The notes beneath the pieces were generated by a model. It made no database searches. It saw only the letters and a program-made list of their open reading frames with translations, and was not told the origin of the DNA. This document shows, piece after piece, positions 1 to 6,156 of a DNA stretch of 6,716 nucleotides (position 1 is its first letter; each line of letters begins with the position of its first letter). Source of the stretch: Rhodospirillales bacterium (GTDB lineage: Bacteria > Pseudomonadota > Alphaproteobacteria > Acetobacterales > Acetobacteraceae); NCBI GenBank assembly GCA_015654825.1, contig JAATGE010000250.1, positions 1 to 6,716 of the forward strand. The letters are read 5' to 3'. Made by a program: the position numbers and the translations under genes.

Positions 1-37
1 GCCGGGGAGACGATGAAAAGCCGCGCAGCGCTAATGG

Positions 38-107
38 GGGTCTGGGGCCTCAGGCCCCGTCACGCGAAAGCGTGCTTCGCACGACGGGGTCCAGGGCAGA
101 GCCCTGG
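38..107. repeat. Cluster of nested GC-rich hairpins (intergenic repeat-like element)
   Basis: Several inverted repeats lie end to end. Positions 44-49 and 53-58 form a 6-bp GC stem with a TCA loop. Positions 55-61 and 83-89 (CCCCGTC/GACGGGG) form an outer stem enclosing two competing small hairpins: 61-65/70-74 with a GAAA loop, and 71-75/79-83 with a TTC loop. Positions 91-97 and 101-107 (CCAGGGC/GCCCTGG) form a 7-bp stem with an AGA loop. No reading frame here looks real. From memory, similar GGGGTCC...CAGAGCCC elements are abundant between genes in Acetobacteraceae; that link is recall, not shown by this window. None of the stems has a T-run after it on either strand, so a classical intrinsic terminator is not supported. 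A repeat family or a Rho-independent-like transcript end for the operon are both possible. Confidence 0.6.
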
Positions 108-196
108 CCTTTGACAGGTCAAAATTTAAGGCCGTTGGTATAAAACCGCGTCTTGCGAGGAGGTACTGAAGATTCCCGCCGCGCGGCGCATACGAC

Positions 197-213
197 AGCG
201 GCGGTACGCCGCT
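197..213 (-). terminator. Hairpin abutting the hydrolase stop codon; possible transcript 3' end
   Basis: AGCGGCG (197-203) and CGCCGCT (207-213) pair perfectly around a 3-base loop, and the last base of the stem lies in the stop codon of the hydrolase gene at 213-215. It is the first strong structure after the last gene of the operon. There is no U-run after it on the minus strand, so it may only stabilise the 3' end of the message. A short GC palindrome follows at 178-189. Confidence 0.3.
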
Positions 214-1181
214 CAGAACTTGCTTGACCAGGCATTGACGATTGCCGTGGTGCCGGCAGGCGTGGTGGTGAGGCCGATGTGGCCGACGCCCGGAACGATA
301 TCGACGCGGACGTCGGGCTTGGCGGCGGCCAGCGCCGGACGGAGTTGGTCGCTGCGAAATACCTCGTCATCGGTGCCGTCGAGCGCCATCAGTGGGCGCG
401 TGGTGCGACGCAGGTCGCCGAGATAGTCGTCGTCGGGCCCGAAGTTCAGCAACAGGCGATAGGAGTAGCCAGGAGTCAAATGAGCCGGGTTGCCGGCCGG
501 CAGGCCGAATGCAATGACCGGCAATGAATTGAAGCCGGTGATGCCGATTTTATTGAGCAATGAAAGCCCGACGATGCGGGGTATCGCGACGTCGGTCCAA
601 CCGCCGCCCGAAGCGTCGCGCGCGTTCGGCGCGTCGTAGCGCAGAAAGGGTGCCACCAGGATAAACCTGCTGAAGCGATCGCCGAGATGGCCGCCGGCGA
701 CGCGCAGCACGAAACCGCCGCCGGACGAGAAGCCCAGCAATGTCGTTTCAGTCGGGCGGTGAGATCGCCCGAGCGTGTTCAGAAGGTCTTCCAAGTCGTC
801 CTCCAGCTGGCCGACATAGGCGATATCGCCGAGCGGGCCGGACTGGCCGTGGCCGCGGATGTCCGGCGTGATGACGGTGGCGCCGGCCGCGGCAAGCGCT
901 TTTGCAACGGCGTGCATGCCGACGCTGGACCCGGCGGAACCGTGGATCGCGATGACGAGGCGGTCCTGATCGCCGCCGTACCGCCGATAGGCCAGCTGGG
1001 CGCCATCGCGGGCCGCGTAACGGGTGACCGGCGGAAGGTCGGAGAAATCGACTGCCCGGAACGGTGCCGTAAGGCTGGCCTCGGGGGGCGGCGCGTGCGG
1101 ACTGCTGAATGCGATCGCGCCGACCAAAATCACCAGCGACACAAGAACAATGCCAATCACGGCGCGTGCAAGAAAATGCAT
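213..1181 (-). CDS. Alpha/beta-hydrolase fold serine hydrolase with N-terminal membrane/export segment
   Basis: This 322-residue protein is an alpha/beta hydrolase of the lysophospholipase/serine aminopeptidase-like type. Residues 7-25 are strongly hydrophobic after a single Arg, giving a signal anchor or signal peptide; a Pro-rich linker follows (29-34). The HGSAG motif at 80-84 fits the oxyanion-hole loop. G150-F-S152-S-G154 is the nucleophile elbow with Ser152. Asp272 in the GTDD segment and His301 in VGHIG fit the other two triad members, in the right order and spacing. No Cys follows the hydrophobic segment, so it is not a lipoprotein. The enzyme should sit in the periplasm or on the outer face of the inner membrane; the substrate (lipid, ester or peptide) cannot be told from sequence. 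The ATG start has GAGGTG 8 bases upstream. The gene lies 27 bases after an hcp gene on the same strand and is probably the last gene of the T6SS operon. It could be an effector, an accessory or immunity-type enzyme, or an unrelated passenger. Confidence 0.85.
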   Translation of the reverse strand: MHFLARAVIGIVLVSLVILVGAIAFSSPHAPPPEASLTAPFRAVDFSDLPPVTRYAARDGAQLAYRRYGGDQDRLVIAIHGSAGSSVGMHAVAKALAAAGATVITPDIRGHGQSGPLGDIAYVGQLEDDLEDLLNTLGRSHRPTETTLLGFSSGGGFVLRVAGGHLGDRFSRFILVAPFLRYDAPNARDASGGGWTDVAIPRIVGLSLLNKIGITGFNSLPVIAFGLPAGNPAHLTPGYSYRLLLNFGPDDDYLGDLRRTTRPLMALDGTDDEVFRSDQLRPALAAAKPDVRVDIVPGVGHIGLTTTPAGTTAIVNAWSSKF

Positions 1182-1189
1182 CGGTAAAT

Positions 1190-1195
1190 CACCTC
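1190..1195 (-). promoter_or_regulatory. Shine-Dalgarno for the hydrolase gene
   Basis: The minus strand reads GAGGTG, 8 bases before the ATG at 1181. It lies inside the short gap after the hcp stop codon and fixes the start chosen for the hydrolase, which keeps the hydrophobic N-terminus. Confidence 0.75.
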
Positions 1196-1208
1196 AATTC
1201 CGGAGCAC

Positions 1209-1745
1209 TCAGGTAAACAGCTTCCATTGCGCACCGACCTTGGCGCCGAGTTTGCCGTCCGCGCCTTGCGGGCGGTAGGCGATCTGCACCTCGCGATAGA
1301 CGAACGTAATGGATTCCTTCACCACGTGCGAATCGCTCCAGCTGATGCCGGTGATCAGCACGCCGGTAAAATCGAAGCGCAGATAGACCAGGCCCGAGGC
1401 GTCGCCGCCGGCGGCGCGGCGTTTGACGATGGTGGCGGAATCGAGCGTATTGGCGTTGAAACAATATTGCATCAGCAGTGGCGAGGCCATGTCGATCTGC
1501 CGGCTGACGCGCACCGGCTCGCCGTCGATCGCCTTGTTGTCGGCGCCGCCCTGCGTTTTGGTATCGGCCTTTGAAAACCCCAGATCGACGCTGTCCACTT
1601 CGAAGAAATGGCCGGGCTTGAAGCCGCGCATCAGGGTATTGCCGTCCTTTGCTTCCCGCGACGTATCGGACTGTCCCTCCGCCGGCACCGCGGTGCCCTG
1701 GTAGACGAACATCATCATGATGTCGGTGCTGTCGTCACTGGCCAT
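1209..1745 (-). CDS. hcp: Hcp family T6SS tube protein (normal size)
   Basis: This 178-residue protein belongs to the Hcp (TssD) family, whose hexameric rings stack into the inner tube of the T6SS and are expelled with bound effectors. The family order is visible: an N-terminal strand segment (TDIMMMF, 7-13), the conserved middle DMASPLL (85-91), and a C-terminal strand-rich part with LVYLRFDF (119-126), VLITGISWSD (129-138), VVKES (141-145) and a final Trp at 174. Length is close to the usual 160-175 residues. It is a clear paralogue of the gene just upstream, sharing the AVPAE, DMASP, YLR.D, VLIT.I.WSD and ES blocks, but it lacks that protein's long insertion. The start is an ATG with AGGGAG 8 bases upstream, and the gap to the upstream hcp is 12 bases, so translation is probably coupled. 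No toxin extension is present. Confidence 0.88.
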   Translation of the reverse strand: MASDDSTDIMMMFVYQGTAVPAEGQSDTSREAKDGNTLMRGFKPGHFFEVDSVDLGFSKADTKTQGGADNKAIDGEPVRVSRQIDMASPLLMQYCFNANTLDSATIVKRRAAGGDASGLVYLRFDFTGVLITGISWSDSHVVKESITFVYREVQIAYRPQGADGKLGAKVGAQWKLFT

Positions 1746-1753
1746 GGCGGGCG

Positions 1754-1759
1754 CTCCCT
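1754..1759 (-). promoter_or_regulatory. Shine-Dalgarno overlapping the upstream hcp stop codon
   Basis: The minus strand reads TAGGGAG: the TAG stop of the longer hcp (1758-1760) shares bases with the AGGGAG ribosome-binding site of the next hcp, 8 bases before its ATG. This arrangement favours translational coupling of the two tube proteins. Confidence 0.7.
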
Positions 1760-2588
1760 AGCTGCTGCCCGAGGAGGGCGGAATGACCGGCGATTCCCAT
1801 TTGACCGGGGCGAGCGGCATCAGCGTCGAATCGACGTTCTGCTGCCAGTAGGTGATCCACATTTTCTGGCATTTCATCTGGCAGCTTTCCTCGATGATGT
1901 CGCCGTCGGACCAGCGAATGCTGGTGATCAGCACGCTGGCCAGATCGATCCGCAGATAGGCCAGCGATTCATGTTCGGTCTGGCCGCGCGCCAGCGCGGA
2001 TTTGCGTTTGATGAAAGTAACGAAAGGAAAGCTCTCCTTGCGGGCGCAGCACTCGAATAGCACGGGGGAGGCCATATCGAGCAGCCGCGTGAAGGAAAAC
2101 TCGTTGATATAGGCTGGATAGGTGCCGGCCTTCTTCCAGCTGTCGTCGGTGGCACTGCGCCAGCGCGCGAACGATCCCCCGCTTTTGTTCGCGGTTCCGG
2201 CGCCGGCGCGGCCGCCGGCGCCGCCGGCGGTGGGTGGCGGGTCGAAATGTTCGCCGCCATGGTGCCCGAGCGAGCCGGCGCGGCTGGTCTGGGGCGCGCC
2301 CATGCCGCCGCGCCCCGGCGGACCGAACGGCGAGGATTTGGTTTGCAGTGCCGCGGCATTGTGCGACTGCGAGTTCTTCCCGCCGCCCGTTTCACCGTCG
2401 TGGATTTCGGCGCCGAACGAGAACTGGCTCACGAGAAAATATTTTCCCGAAGTGAAGCCGGGCGTAAAGTCGCTGTTGAGCGCCAGCTTGTCGTTCGATG
2501 AAATGTCCAGCGGGCATTCCGCCGGCACCGCGCCGCTGCCGGTGCGGTGAAATTTCATCAGCATGTCGGTGGTTGCTTCGTCCGCCAT
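1758..2588 (-). CDS. hcp: Hcp family T6SS tube protein with large glycine-rich internal insertion
   Basis: This 276-residue protein has the Hcp (TssD) framework interrupted by a long insertion. The N-terminal part (TDMLMKFHRTG at 7-17, AVPAE at 20-24, GKYFLVSQFSFG at 48-59) and the C-terminal part (EFSFTRLLDMASPVLFECC at 163-181, SLAYLRIDL at 208-216, VLITSIRWSD at 219-228, IIEES at 231-235, MWITYW at 243-248) align with the normal-sized paralogue that follows. Between FG (58-59) and DMASP (171-175) there are about 112 residues, against about 28 in the paralogue, so roughly 85 residues are extra. They are rich in Gly, Ala, Ser, Pro and His with almost no hydrophobic core. In Hcp structures this stretch corresponds to the extended loop between early beta strands, which takes part in ring stacking. 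A short Pro/Ser tail (PVIPPSSGSS) ends the protein. The ATG has GGAGAG 7 bases upstream. The frame is intact on both sides of the insertion, so it is not a frameshift artefact. Confidence 0.85.
   Translation of the reverse strand: MADEATTDMLMKFHRTGSGAVPAECPLDISSNDKLALNSDFTPGFTSGKYFLVSQFSFGAEIHDGETGGGKNSQSHNAAALQTKSSPFGPPGRGGMGAPQTSRAGSLGHHGGEHFDPPPTAGGAGGRAGAGTANKSGGSFARWRSATDDSWKKAGTYPAYINEFSFTRLLDMASPVLFECCARKESFPFVTFIKRKSALARGQTEHESLAYLRIDLASVLITSIRWSDGDIIEESCQMKCQKMWITYWQQNVDSTLMPLAPVKWESPVIPPSSGSS
2139..2399 (-). other. Low-complexity Gly/Ala/Pro/His-rich insertion in Hcp (residues 64-150)
   Basis: This segment of the longer hcp encodes a probably disordered stretch with runs such as GETGGG (65-70), GPPGRGGMG (89-97), HHGGEHFDPPP (109-119) and AGGAGGRAGAG (121-131). 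The DNA is very GC-rich, with dense GCCGGCG-type repeats near 2199-2229 that could have grown by slippage. The normal-sized Hcp paralogue has nothing at this place. No motif for a known enzyme or toxin is visible. Confidence 0.75.
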
Positions 2589-2595
2589 GTTTTAG

Positions 2596-2601
2596 CTCTC
2601 C
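2596..2601 (-). promoter_or_regulatory. Shine-Dalgarno for the longer hcp gene
   Basis: The minus strand reads GGAGAG, 7 bases before the ATG at 2588. The site lies within the 47-base gap after tssC, which shows no obvious terminator. Confidence 0.7.
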
Positions 2602-2635
2602 ACCCTTGTCTGTGCCGCTTTGCGGGCCGTGCCGA

Positions 2636-4075
2636 TCATGGTGCCGGCATGCGCGATACCAGCCGCAATGCCACCGTCAGCCCTTCCATCTGGTAGTGCG
2701 GCCGCAGGAAGAACTTGGCTTCGTACTCGCCGGGCGCATGCGCCTTTTCCTCGAGCACGACGTTCGCCTGCTGCAACGGATGCGCCGCTTTCCAGTCCTC
2801 CGACGAGGAATTGGGCGAGCCGTCGACATAGCTCAGCAGCCAGTCGGCGAGCCAGCCTTCCAGTTCGGCCACGCCGCGCGTCGATCCGACCTTGTCGCGC
2901 ACCATGCATTTGAGGAAATGGGCGAACCGGCAGCAGGCGAACAGATAGGGCAGCCGGGCGGAGAGCACGGCGTTCGCACTGGCATCCGGATCGTCATATT
3001 CGAACGGTTTCTGTAGCGACTGGGCGCTGATGAAGGCCGCGACGCCCTCATTCTTGCGCTGCACGAGCGGAATGAAGCCGGCCTTGGCGAGTTCGGCCTC
3101 ACGCCGCTCGCTCAACGCGATTTCGGTGATGCCGCGCAAGTCGACCTCGCCGTCCGCGGTGGGAAAGGTGGAGACCGGCAGATCCTCGACGACGCCGCCG
3201 CTATCGACGCCACGGATGCGTGTGCACCAGCCGTACAGCGCGAAGGCGCGCGCCACGTTGGCACCGAACGCATAGGCGGCATTGGCCCACAGATAGGCGT
3301 CGCAGTCGGCGGCTTCGGTTTCTTCCTCGAACGCGAACGCATCGACCGGGTCGGTGCGCGAGCCGTATGGCAGGCGCACCAGGAAGCGGGGCAGGCAGAG
3401 GCCGATATAGCGCGCATCTTCCGATTGGCGCAGGGCGCGCCAGGCGACATATTCCGGGGTCTGGAAGATGCGGGTGAGGTCGCGCGGGTTGGCAAGCTCG
3501 GTCCAGCTATCCATCTGCATGACCGCGGGTGCCGCCCCGGTGATGAAGGGCACGTGCGCCGCGGCAGCGATTGCCGCCATGTCGGCGATCAGCTGCTGAT
3601 CCTCCGGCCGATGGTCCACGTAATAATCGCCGATCAGCACACCGTACGGTTCGCCGCCGAACTGGCCATACTCCTCTTCATAGATATGCTTGAAGATCGG
3701 GCTGCGGTCCCACGCGGTGCCGCGGAACTTGCGCAGGCAACGCGACAGCTCGCGCTTGCCGATATTGAGGAATTTTATTTTCAGTTGCGACCCGGTTTCG
3801 CTGCCCGTGACCAGGAAATACAGGCCGCGCCAGGTTGCTTCCAGGGCCTGGAATTCGGCGTGGTGCAGGATTACGTTGATCTGTGTCGTGAGCCGCAGAT
3901 CGATTTCGGCGCACAGCGCACCAATCACATCGCGGGCGCGGCCGCCGAGAAGTTCGGGGTGCGACAGTGCCTGCAGTGCCAGCGCGTGCATCGCGGGCGC
4001 CGGGGGCGGCGCCACCGGATCGGCTACCGGAAGACATTCCCGCTCGAGCAGCGCTGCGAAATCCGAGGGCGGCAC
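2636..4075 (-). CDS. tssC: T6SS contractile sheath large subunit, TssC (ImpC/VipB/EvpB family)
   Basis: This 479-residue protein has nearly the usual TssC length. TssC pairs with TssB to build the cytoplasmic contractile sheath around the Hcp tube. Family blocks appear in order: EIDLRLTTQINVILHH (57-72), FQALEATWRGLYFLV (75-89), WDRSPIFKHIYEEEYGQFGGEPYG (122-145), AAAHVPFI (171-178), RYIGLCLPRFLVRLPYG (222-238), YLWANAAYAF (261-270), GWCTRIRGVDSGGVVEDLP (282-300), GFIPL (333-337), SARLPYLFACCRFAHFLK (372-389), RDKVGS (393-398) and FLRPHYQMEGLTVALRLVS (456-474). The N-terminus (1-50) is short and Pro/Ala-rich. The start is GTG (4073-4075) with AGGAG 6 bases upstream; the next ATG would cut 28 residues and has no comparable support. 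The gene lies 9 bases after vgrG and 47 before hcp. No tssB is next to it, unlike the standard tssB-tssC pair, so it may be a second TssC such as the TssC40/ImpD paralogue of rhizobial imp clusters. That subtype is an inference; family membership is secure. Confidence 0.92.
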   Translation of the reverse strand: MPPSDFAALLERECLPVADPVAPPPAPAMHALALQALSHPELLGGRARDVIGALCAEIDLRLTTQINVILHHAEFQALEATWRGLYFLVTGSETGSQLKIKFLNIGKRELSRCLRKFRGTAWDRSPIFKHIYEEEYGQFGGEPYGVLIGDYYVDHRPEDQQLIADMAAIAAAAHVPFITGAAPAVMQMDSWTELANPRDLTRIFQTPEYVAWRALRQSEDARYIGLCLPRFLVRLPYGSRTDPVDAFAFEEETEAADCDAYLWANAAYAFGANVARAFALYGWCTRIRGVDSGGVVEDLPVSTFPTADGEVDLRGITEIALSERREAELAKAGFIPLVQRKNEGVAAFISAQSLQKPFEYDDPDASANAVLSARLPYLFACCRFAHFLKCMVRDKVGSTRGVAELEGWLADWLLSYVDGSPNSSSEDWKAAHPLQQANVVLEEKAHAPGEYEAKFFLRPHYQMEGLTVALRLVSRMPAP

Positions 4076-4081
4076 CTGTCG

Positions 4082-4086
4082 CTCCT
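4082..4086 (-). promoter_or_regulatory. Shine-Dalgarno overlapping the vgrG stop codon; supports a GTG start for tssC
   Basis: The minus strand reads TAGGAG: the last two bases of the vgrG TAG stop (4085-4087) begin the AGGAG site. It sits 6 bases before the GTG at 4075, which decides the non-ATG start of tssC and suggests coupled translation. Confidence 0.7.
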
Positions 4087-6061
4087 AATTGATCGCTATG
4101 GTGAGGCCCTGCAGCGTCATCGCCGCCCCTGCCTGCAGGGACATGGCCGCATTGGCGTTGACGGAAACCTGCGCGCCCTGCGCCGATAGCTGTGCCTGCG
4201 CCTGCACGGCGATCTTGGTCGCGGAAATCGTAATGCCTGTCGTATCGATCGTGATGCTGTTGCCGCCGACCTTCAGCGTTATGGACTGCCCGGCGGAAAT
4301 CGTGCTGCTGCCGGCCGAGACGGTAATCGTGTGATTGCCGGAGGATACCGTCAGGCTATCGTTGCCGGTGCTGATGGTGGCCTTGTTGTCGCCCTGGTTG
4401 ACGGTGAGCTCATTGGCGCCCTGGCTCACGGTGATCGAGCGCTTGCCTTCCTTTACCGTCGTCGTGTGGTCGTTGGTGATGGTGACCGTCTCGTTATGCA
4501 GTACGGTCTTGTTGTAGTCGTACTGGGCATTGAAGAAGACTTCCTCGCTGCCCTTCTTGTCCTCGAAGCGCAGTTCGTTCGAGCCGCCGCCGCCCTTGCT
4601 GGAATTGCTCTTGATGGTGGTGCGCGTCGCGTTGGCCGGCAGCGGGTAGGGCACCGTGTTGTTGGCGTTATAGACGCAGCCGGTAATGATCGGCCGGTCC
4701 GGGTTGCCTTCCATGAATTCGACGATCACCTCCTGGCCGACGCGCGGGATCACCATCGAACCCCAGCCGGCATGCGCCCAGGTCTGCGACACGCGGATCC
4801 AGCACGATGCGGTATCATCGGCCGGATTGACCCGGTCCCAGTAGAACTGCACCTTCACGCGCCCATACTGATCCGTGGTGATTTCGTCACCCGACTTGCC
4901 CACCACCTTGGCGGTCTGCGGGCCGCGGATCATCGGCAGCGCGGTTTGCCGTTCCAGCCGGAACGGTGTGGCGCCGGGGATCGCCTGGAAGCTGCAGGTA
5001 TAGCTGTCGGTCAGTTCGCCCTGGTTGCCGGCGCCGGACTTGCTTTCGCCCATGCCGAAATGCGTGGTGGTGCCGATCACCAGGTACTCGGCGTTCAGCT
5101 TGGTATCGATCGCCTTGCTGAGCTTGAAGCGGCAGCCGCAGACCAGGGTGCGCGCGTTGGTGGAGCCGGTAAAAATCTGCCGCTTGGAAACGAGTTCCTG
5201 GATCCGGATGTCGGTGAGTTTCTGGCCGTTGGCGGCAGTATCGTAGATGCCGGGGTAGTCGTAGATTTCCGAGCTGCCGTAATCGTGCGTCGCCTGCTTG
5301 ATGGATTTCGCCGTCAGGTCGGCGGTCGGCGTCGTGAAGTTATAATCGCGATACGTGTAGGTGCCGGGCTGCAGGCGCAAATCGGCGGAGTATTCCCAGA
5401 TGTGGTCGGCAACGGTGCGAATTTCGGTCATGTCGCGCTGGTAGGGGATCTCCTGCTTCAGCGCGGCGTGCGAATTCGGGTCGTCGGCGAAATTCAGCGT
5501 ATGCTTGCCGTCGGTGTGTTCGAAATAGTAATAGATTCCATACTGCTCCATCAGGCGCGTGATGAAGTCGAGCGAGCTTTCGCGGTATTGCACGCAATAT
5601 TCAAGCACCGTGGAGCCGGCCTGGTTCTGCCGCTTGTCGGCGAAATCGGAAAATCCGGCGTCGCGGCAGACTTTGGTAATGATGTCCCAGGGCGCCATGT
5701 TCTGGAAGATCTTGCAATCATGGATGCGCGTCAGCAACCACACCCAGGGCCTCAGTTCGAGGTGATAGCGCGAGGCGCCGCCGACCAGGCCGGCATAGAC
5801 GATGCGCGTCAGGATGCCGTTGAAATAGCGTTTCGTCTTGTCGCTGCGGGTGAACGAGATGGTGACCGACGAGGCCAGCAGGTTGAGCAGGTCGCTTTTC
5901 GTCGCGGTGCTGGAGACGTCCAGGTTCAGCAAAAAAGGCCGGCCGAGCGTCTCGATCGCTTCCAGTCCGTCGAAAACCAGCGGGAAGCCGGGGCCCGGAT
6001 CCGGCGTGACTTTGATGGTACCGTAGGGCGAAGGTTTGGTGCTGGAGTCTGAGCCTGACAT
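4085..6061 (-). CDS. vgrG: T6SS spike protein VgrG (TssI), no C-terminal toxin domain
   Basis: This 658-residue protein is a VgrG, the trimeric spike that caps the Hcp tube and pierces the target cell. The gp27-like part spans about 25-375, with the hallmark blocks LELRPWVWLL (101-110), IFQNMAPWDII (118-128), CVQYRESSLDFITRLMEQYGIYYYFEH (156-182) and LNFADD (189-194). The gp5-like OB fold spans about 376-470, with DQYGRVKVQFYWDR (397-410), CWIRVSQTWAHAGWGSMVIPRVGQEVIVEFMEGNPDRPIITGCVYN (420-465). The beta-helical shaft follows from about 495 to the end, including ELRFEDKKGSEEVFFNAQYDYN (496-517) and a run of 9-residue repeats. The last 40 residues are Ala/Gln/Ser-rich and end in a hydrophobic beta-like segment, with no effector or PAAR domain. 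The length fits a plain structural VgrG. The ATG has AAGGA 8 bases upstream. It is the first gene of the putative operon vgrG-tssC-hcp-hcp-hydrolase. Confidence 0.95.
   Translation of the reverse strand: MSGSDSSTKPSPYGTIKVTPDPGPGFPLVFDGLEAIETLGRPFLLNLDVSSTATKSDLLNLLASSVTISFTRSDKTKRYFNGILTRIVYAGLVGGASRYHLELRPWVWLLTRIHDCKIFQNMAPWDIITKVCRDAGFSDFADKRQNQAGSTVLEYCVQYRESSLDFITRLMEQYGIYYYFEHTDGKHTLNFADDPNSHAALKQEIPYQRDMTEIRTVADHIWEYSADLRLQPGTYTYRDYNFTTPTADLTAKSIKQATHDYGSSEIYDYPGIYDTAANGQKLTDIRIQELVSKRQIFTGSTNARTLVCGCRFKLSKAIDTKLNAEYLVIGTTTHFGMGESKSGAGNQGELTDSYTCSFQAIPGATPFRLERQTALPMIRGPQTAKVVGKSGDEITTDQYGRVKVQFYWDRVNPADDTASCWIRVSQTWAHAGWGSMVIPRVGQEVIVEFMEGNPDRPIITGCVYNANNTVPYPLPANATRTTIKSNSSKGGGGSNELRFEDKKGSEEVFFNAQYDYNKTVLHNETVTITNDHTTTVKEGKRSITVSQGANELTVNQGDNKATISTGNDSLTVSSGNHTITVSAGSSTISAGQSITLKVGGNSITIDTTGITISATKIAVQAQAQLSAQGAQVSVNANAAMSLQAGAAMTLQGLTIAIN
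4313..4447 (-). repeat. Five tandem 9-residue repeats in the VgrG shaft
   Basis: Residues 539-583 fall into five successive 9-residue units: GKRSITVSQ, GANELTVNQ, GDNKATIST, GNDSLTVSS and GNHTITVSA. Each begins with Gly and has a hydrophobic/Thr beta core. Shorter and irregular units continue to about residue 608. This is the strand pattern expected of the triple-stranded beta-prism of the spike; the regular period is clearer here than in much of the family. The DNA is repetitive at the codon level but not identical. Confidence 0.75.
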
Positions 6062-6069
6062 GGCAAATG

Positions 6070-6074
6070 TCCTT
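6070..6074 (-). promoter_or_regulatory. Shine-Dalgarno for vgrG
   Basis: The minus strand reads AAGGA, 8 bases before the vgrG ATG at 6061. It confirms that the start adds only a short polar N-terminus ahead of the gp27-like domain. Confidence 0.7.
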
Positions 6075-6156
6075 GGGAGCTATGATGGCGGCATAAAAGC
6101 ACAAAAACCGAAACTCAGGGACGCCGAAACGACGTCGCGCGCACCGTATAAATTAA

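Noticed and set aside
91..107. CCAGGGC-AGA-GCCCTGG as a classical intrinsic terminator
   Set aside because: The stem is strong, but no T-run follows on the plus strand (CCTTTGACAGG) or on the minus strand (ACCCCGTCG).
687..1187. Plus-strand open frame opposite the hydrolase
   Set aside because: The minus-strand frame has an intact catalytic triad, export segment and ribosome-binding site; the plus-strand frame has none of these.
2139..2399. Frameshift or assembly error as the reason for the long Hcp
   Set aside because: The Hcp blocks on both sides of the insertion are in the same frame and intact, and the insertion has a consistent Gly/Ala/Pro/His composition without stops.
2122..2550. Pro-rich plus-strand frame opposite the enlarged hcp
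   Set aside because: It results from the GC-rich Gly/Ala-coding insertion read on the opposite strand, and has no conserved motif.
3425..4189. Plus-strand open frame of 254 codons opposite tssC
   Set aside because: It is antisense to a well-conserved tssC and crosses the vgrG/tssC junction. There is no family resemblance, so it is a composition shadow.
4331..6052. Very long open frame on the plus strand opposite vgrG (573 codons)
   Set aside because: It lies wholly antisense to a clear vgrG, has no recognisable domain, and its composition (Val/Ala/Gly/Arg/Asp) is what GC-rich codons give when read on the other strand.
6146..6151. TTATAC on the minus strand as a -10 box for vgrG
   Set aside because: The six bases fit, but no acceptable -35 box is found 16-18 bases upstream, and AT-rich sequence next to the inverted repeat gives such matches by chance. 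A vgrG promoter in 6062-6252 stays possible but is not supported.
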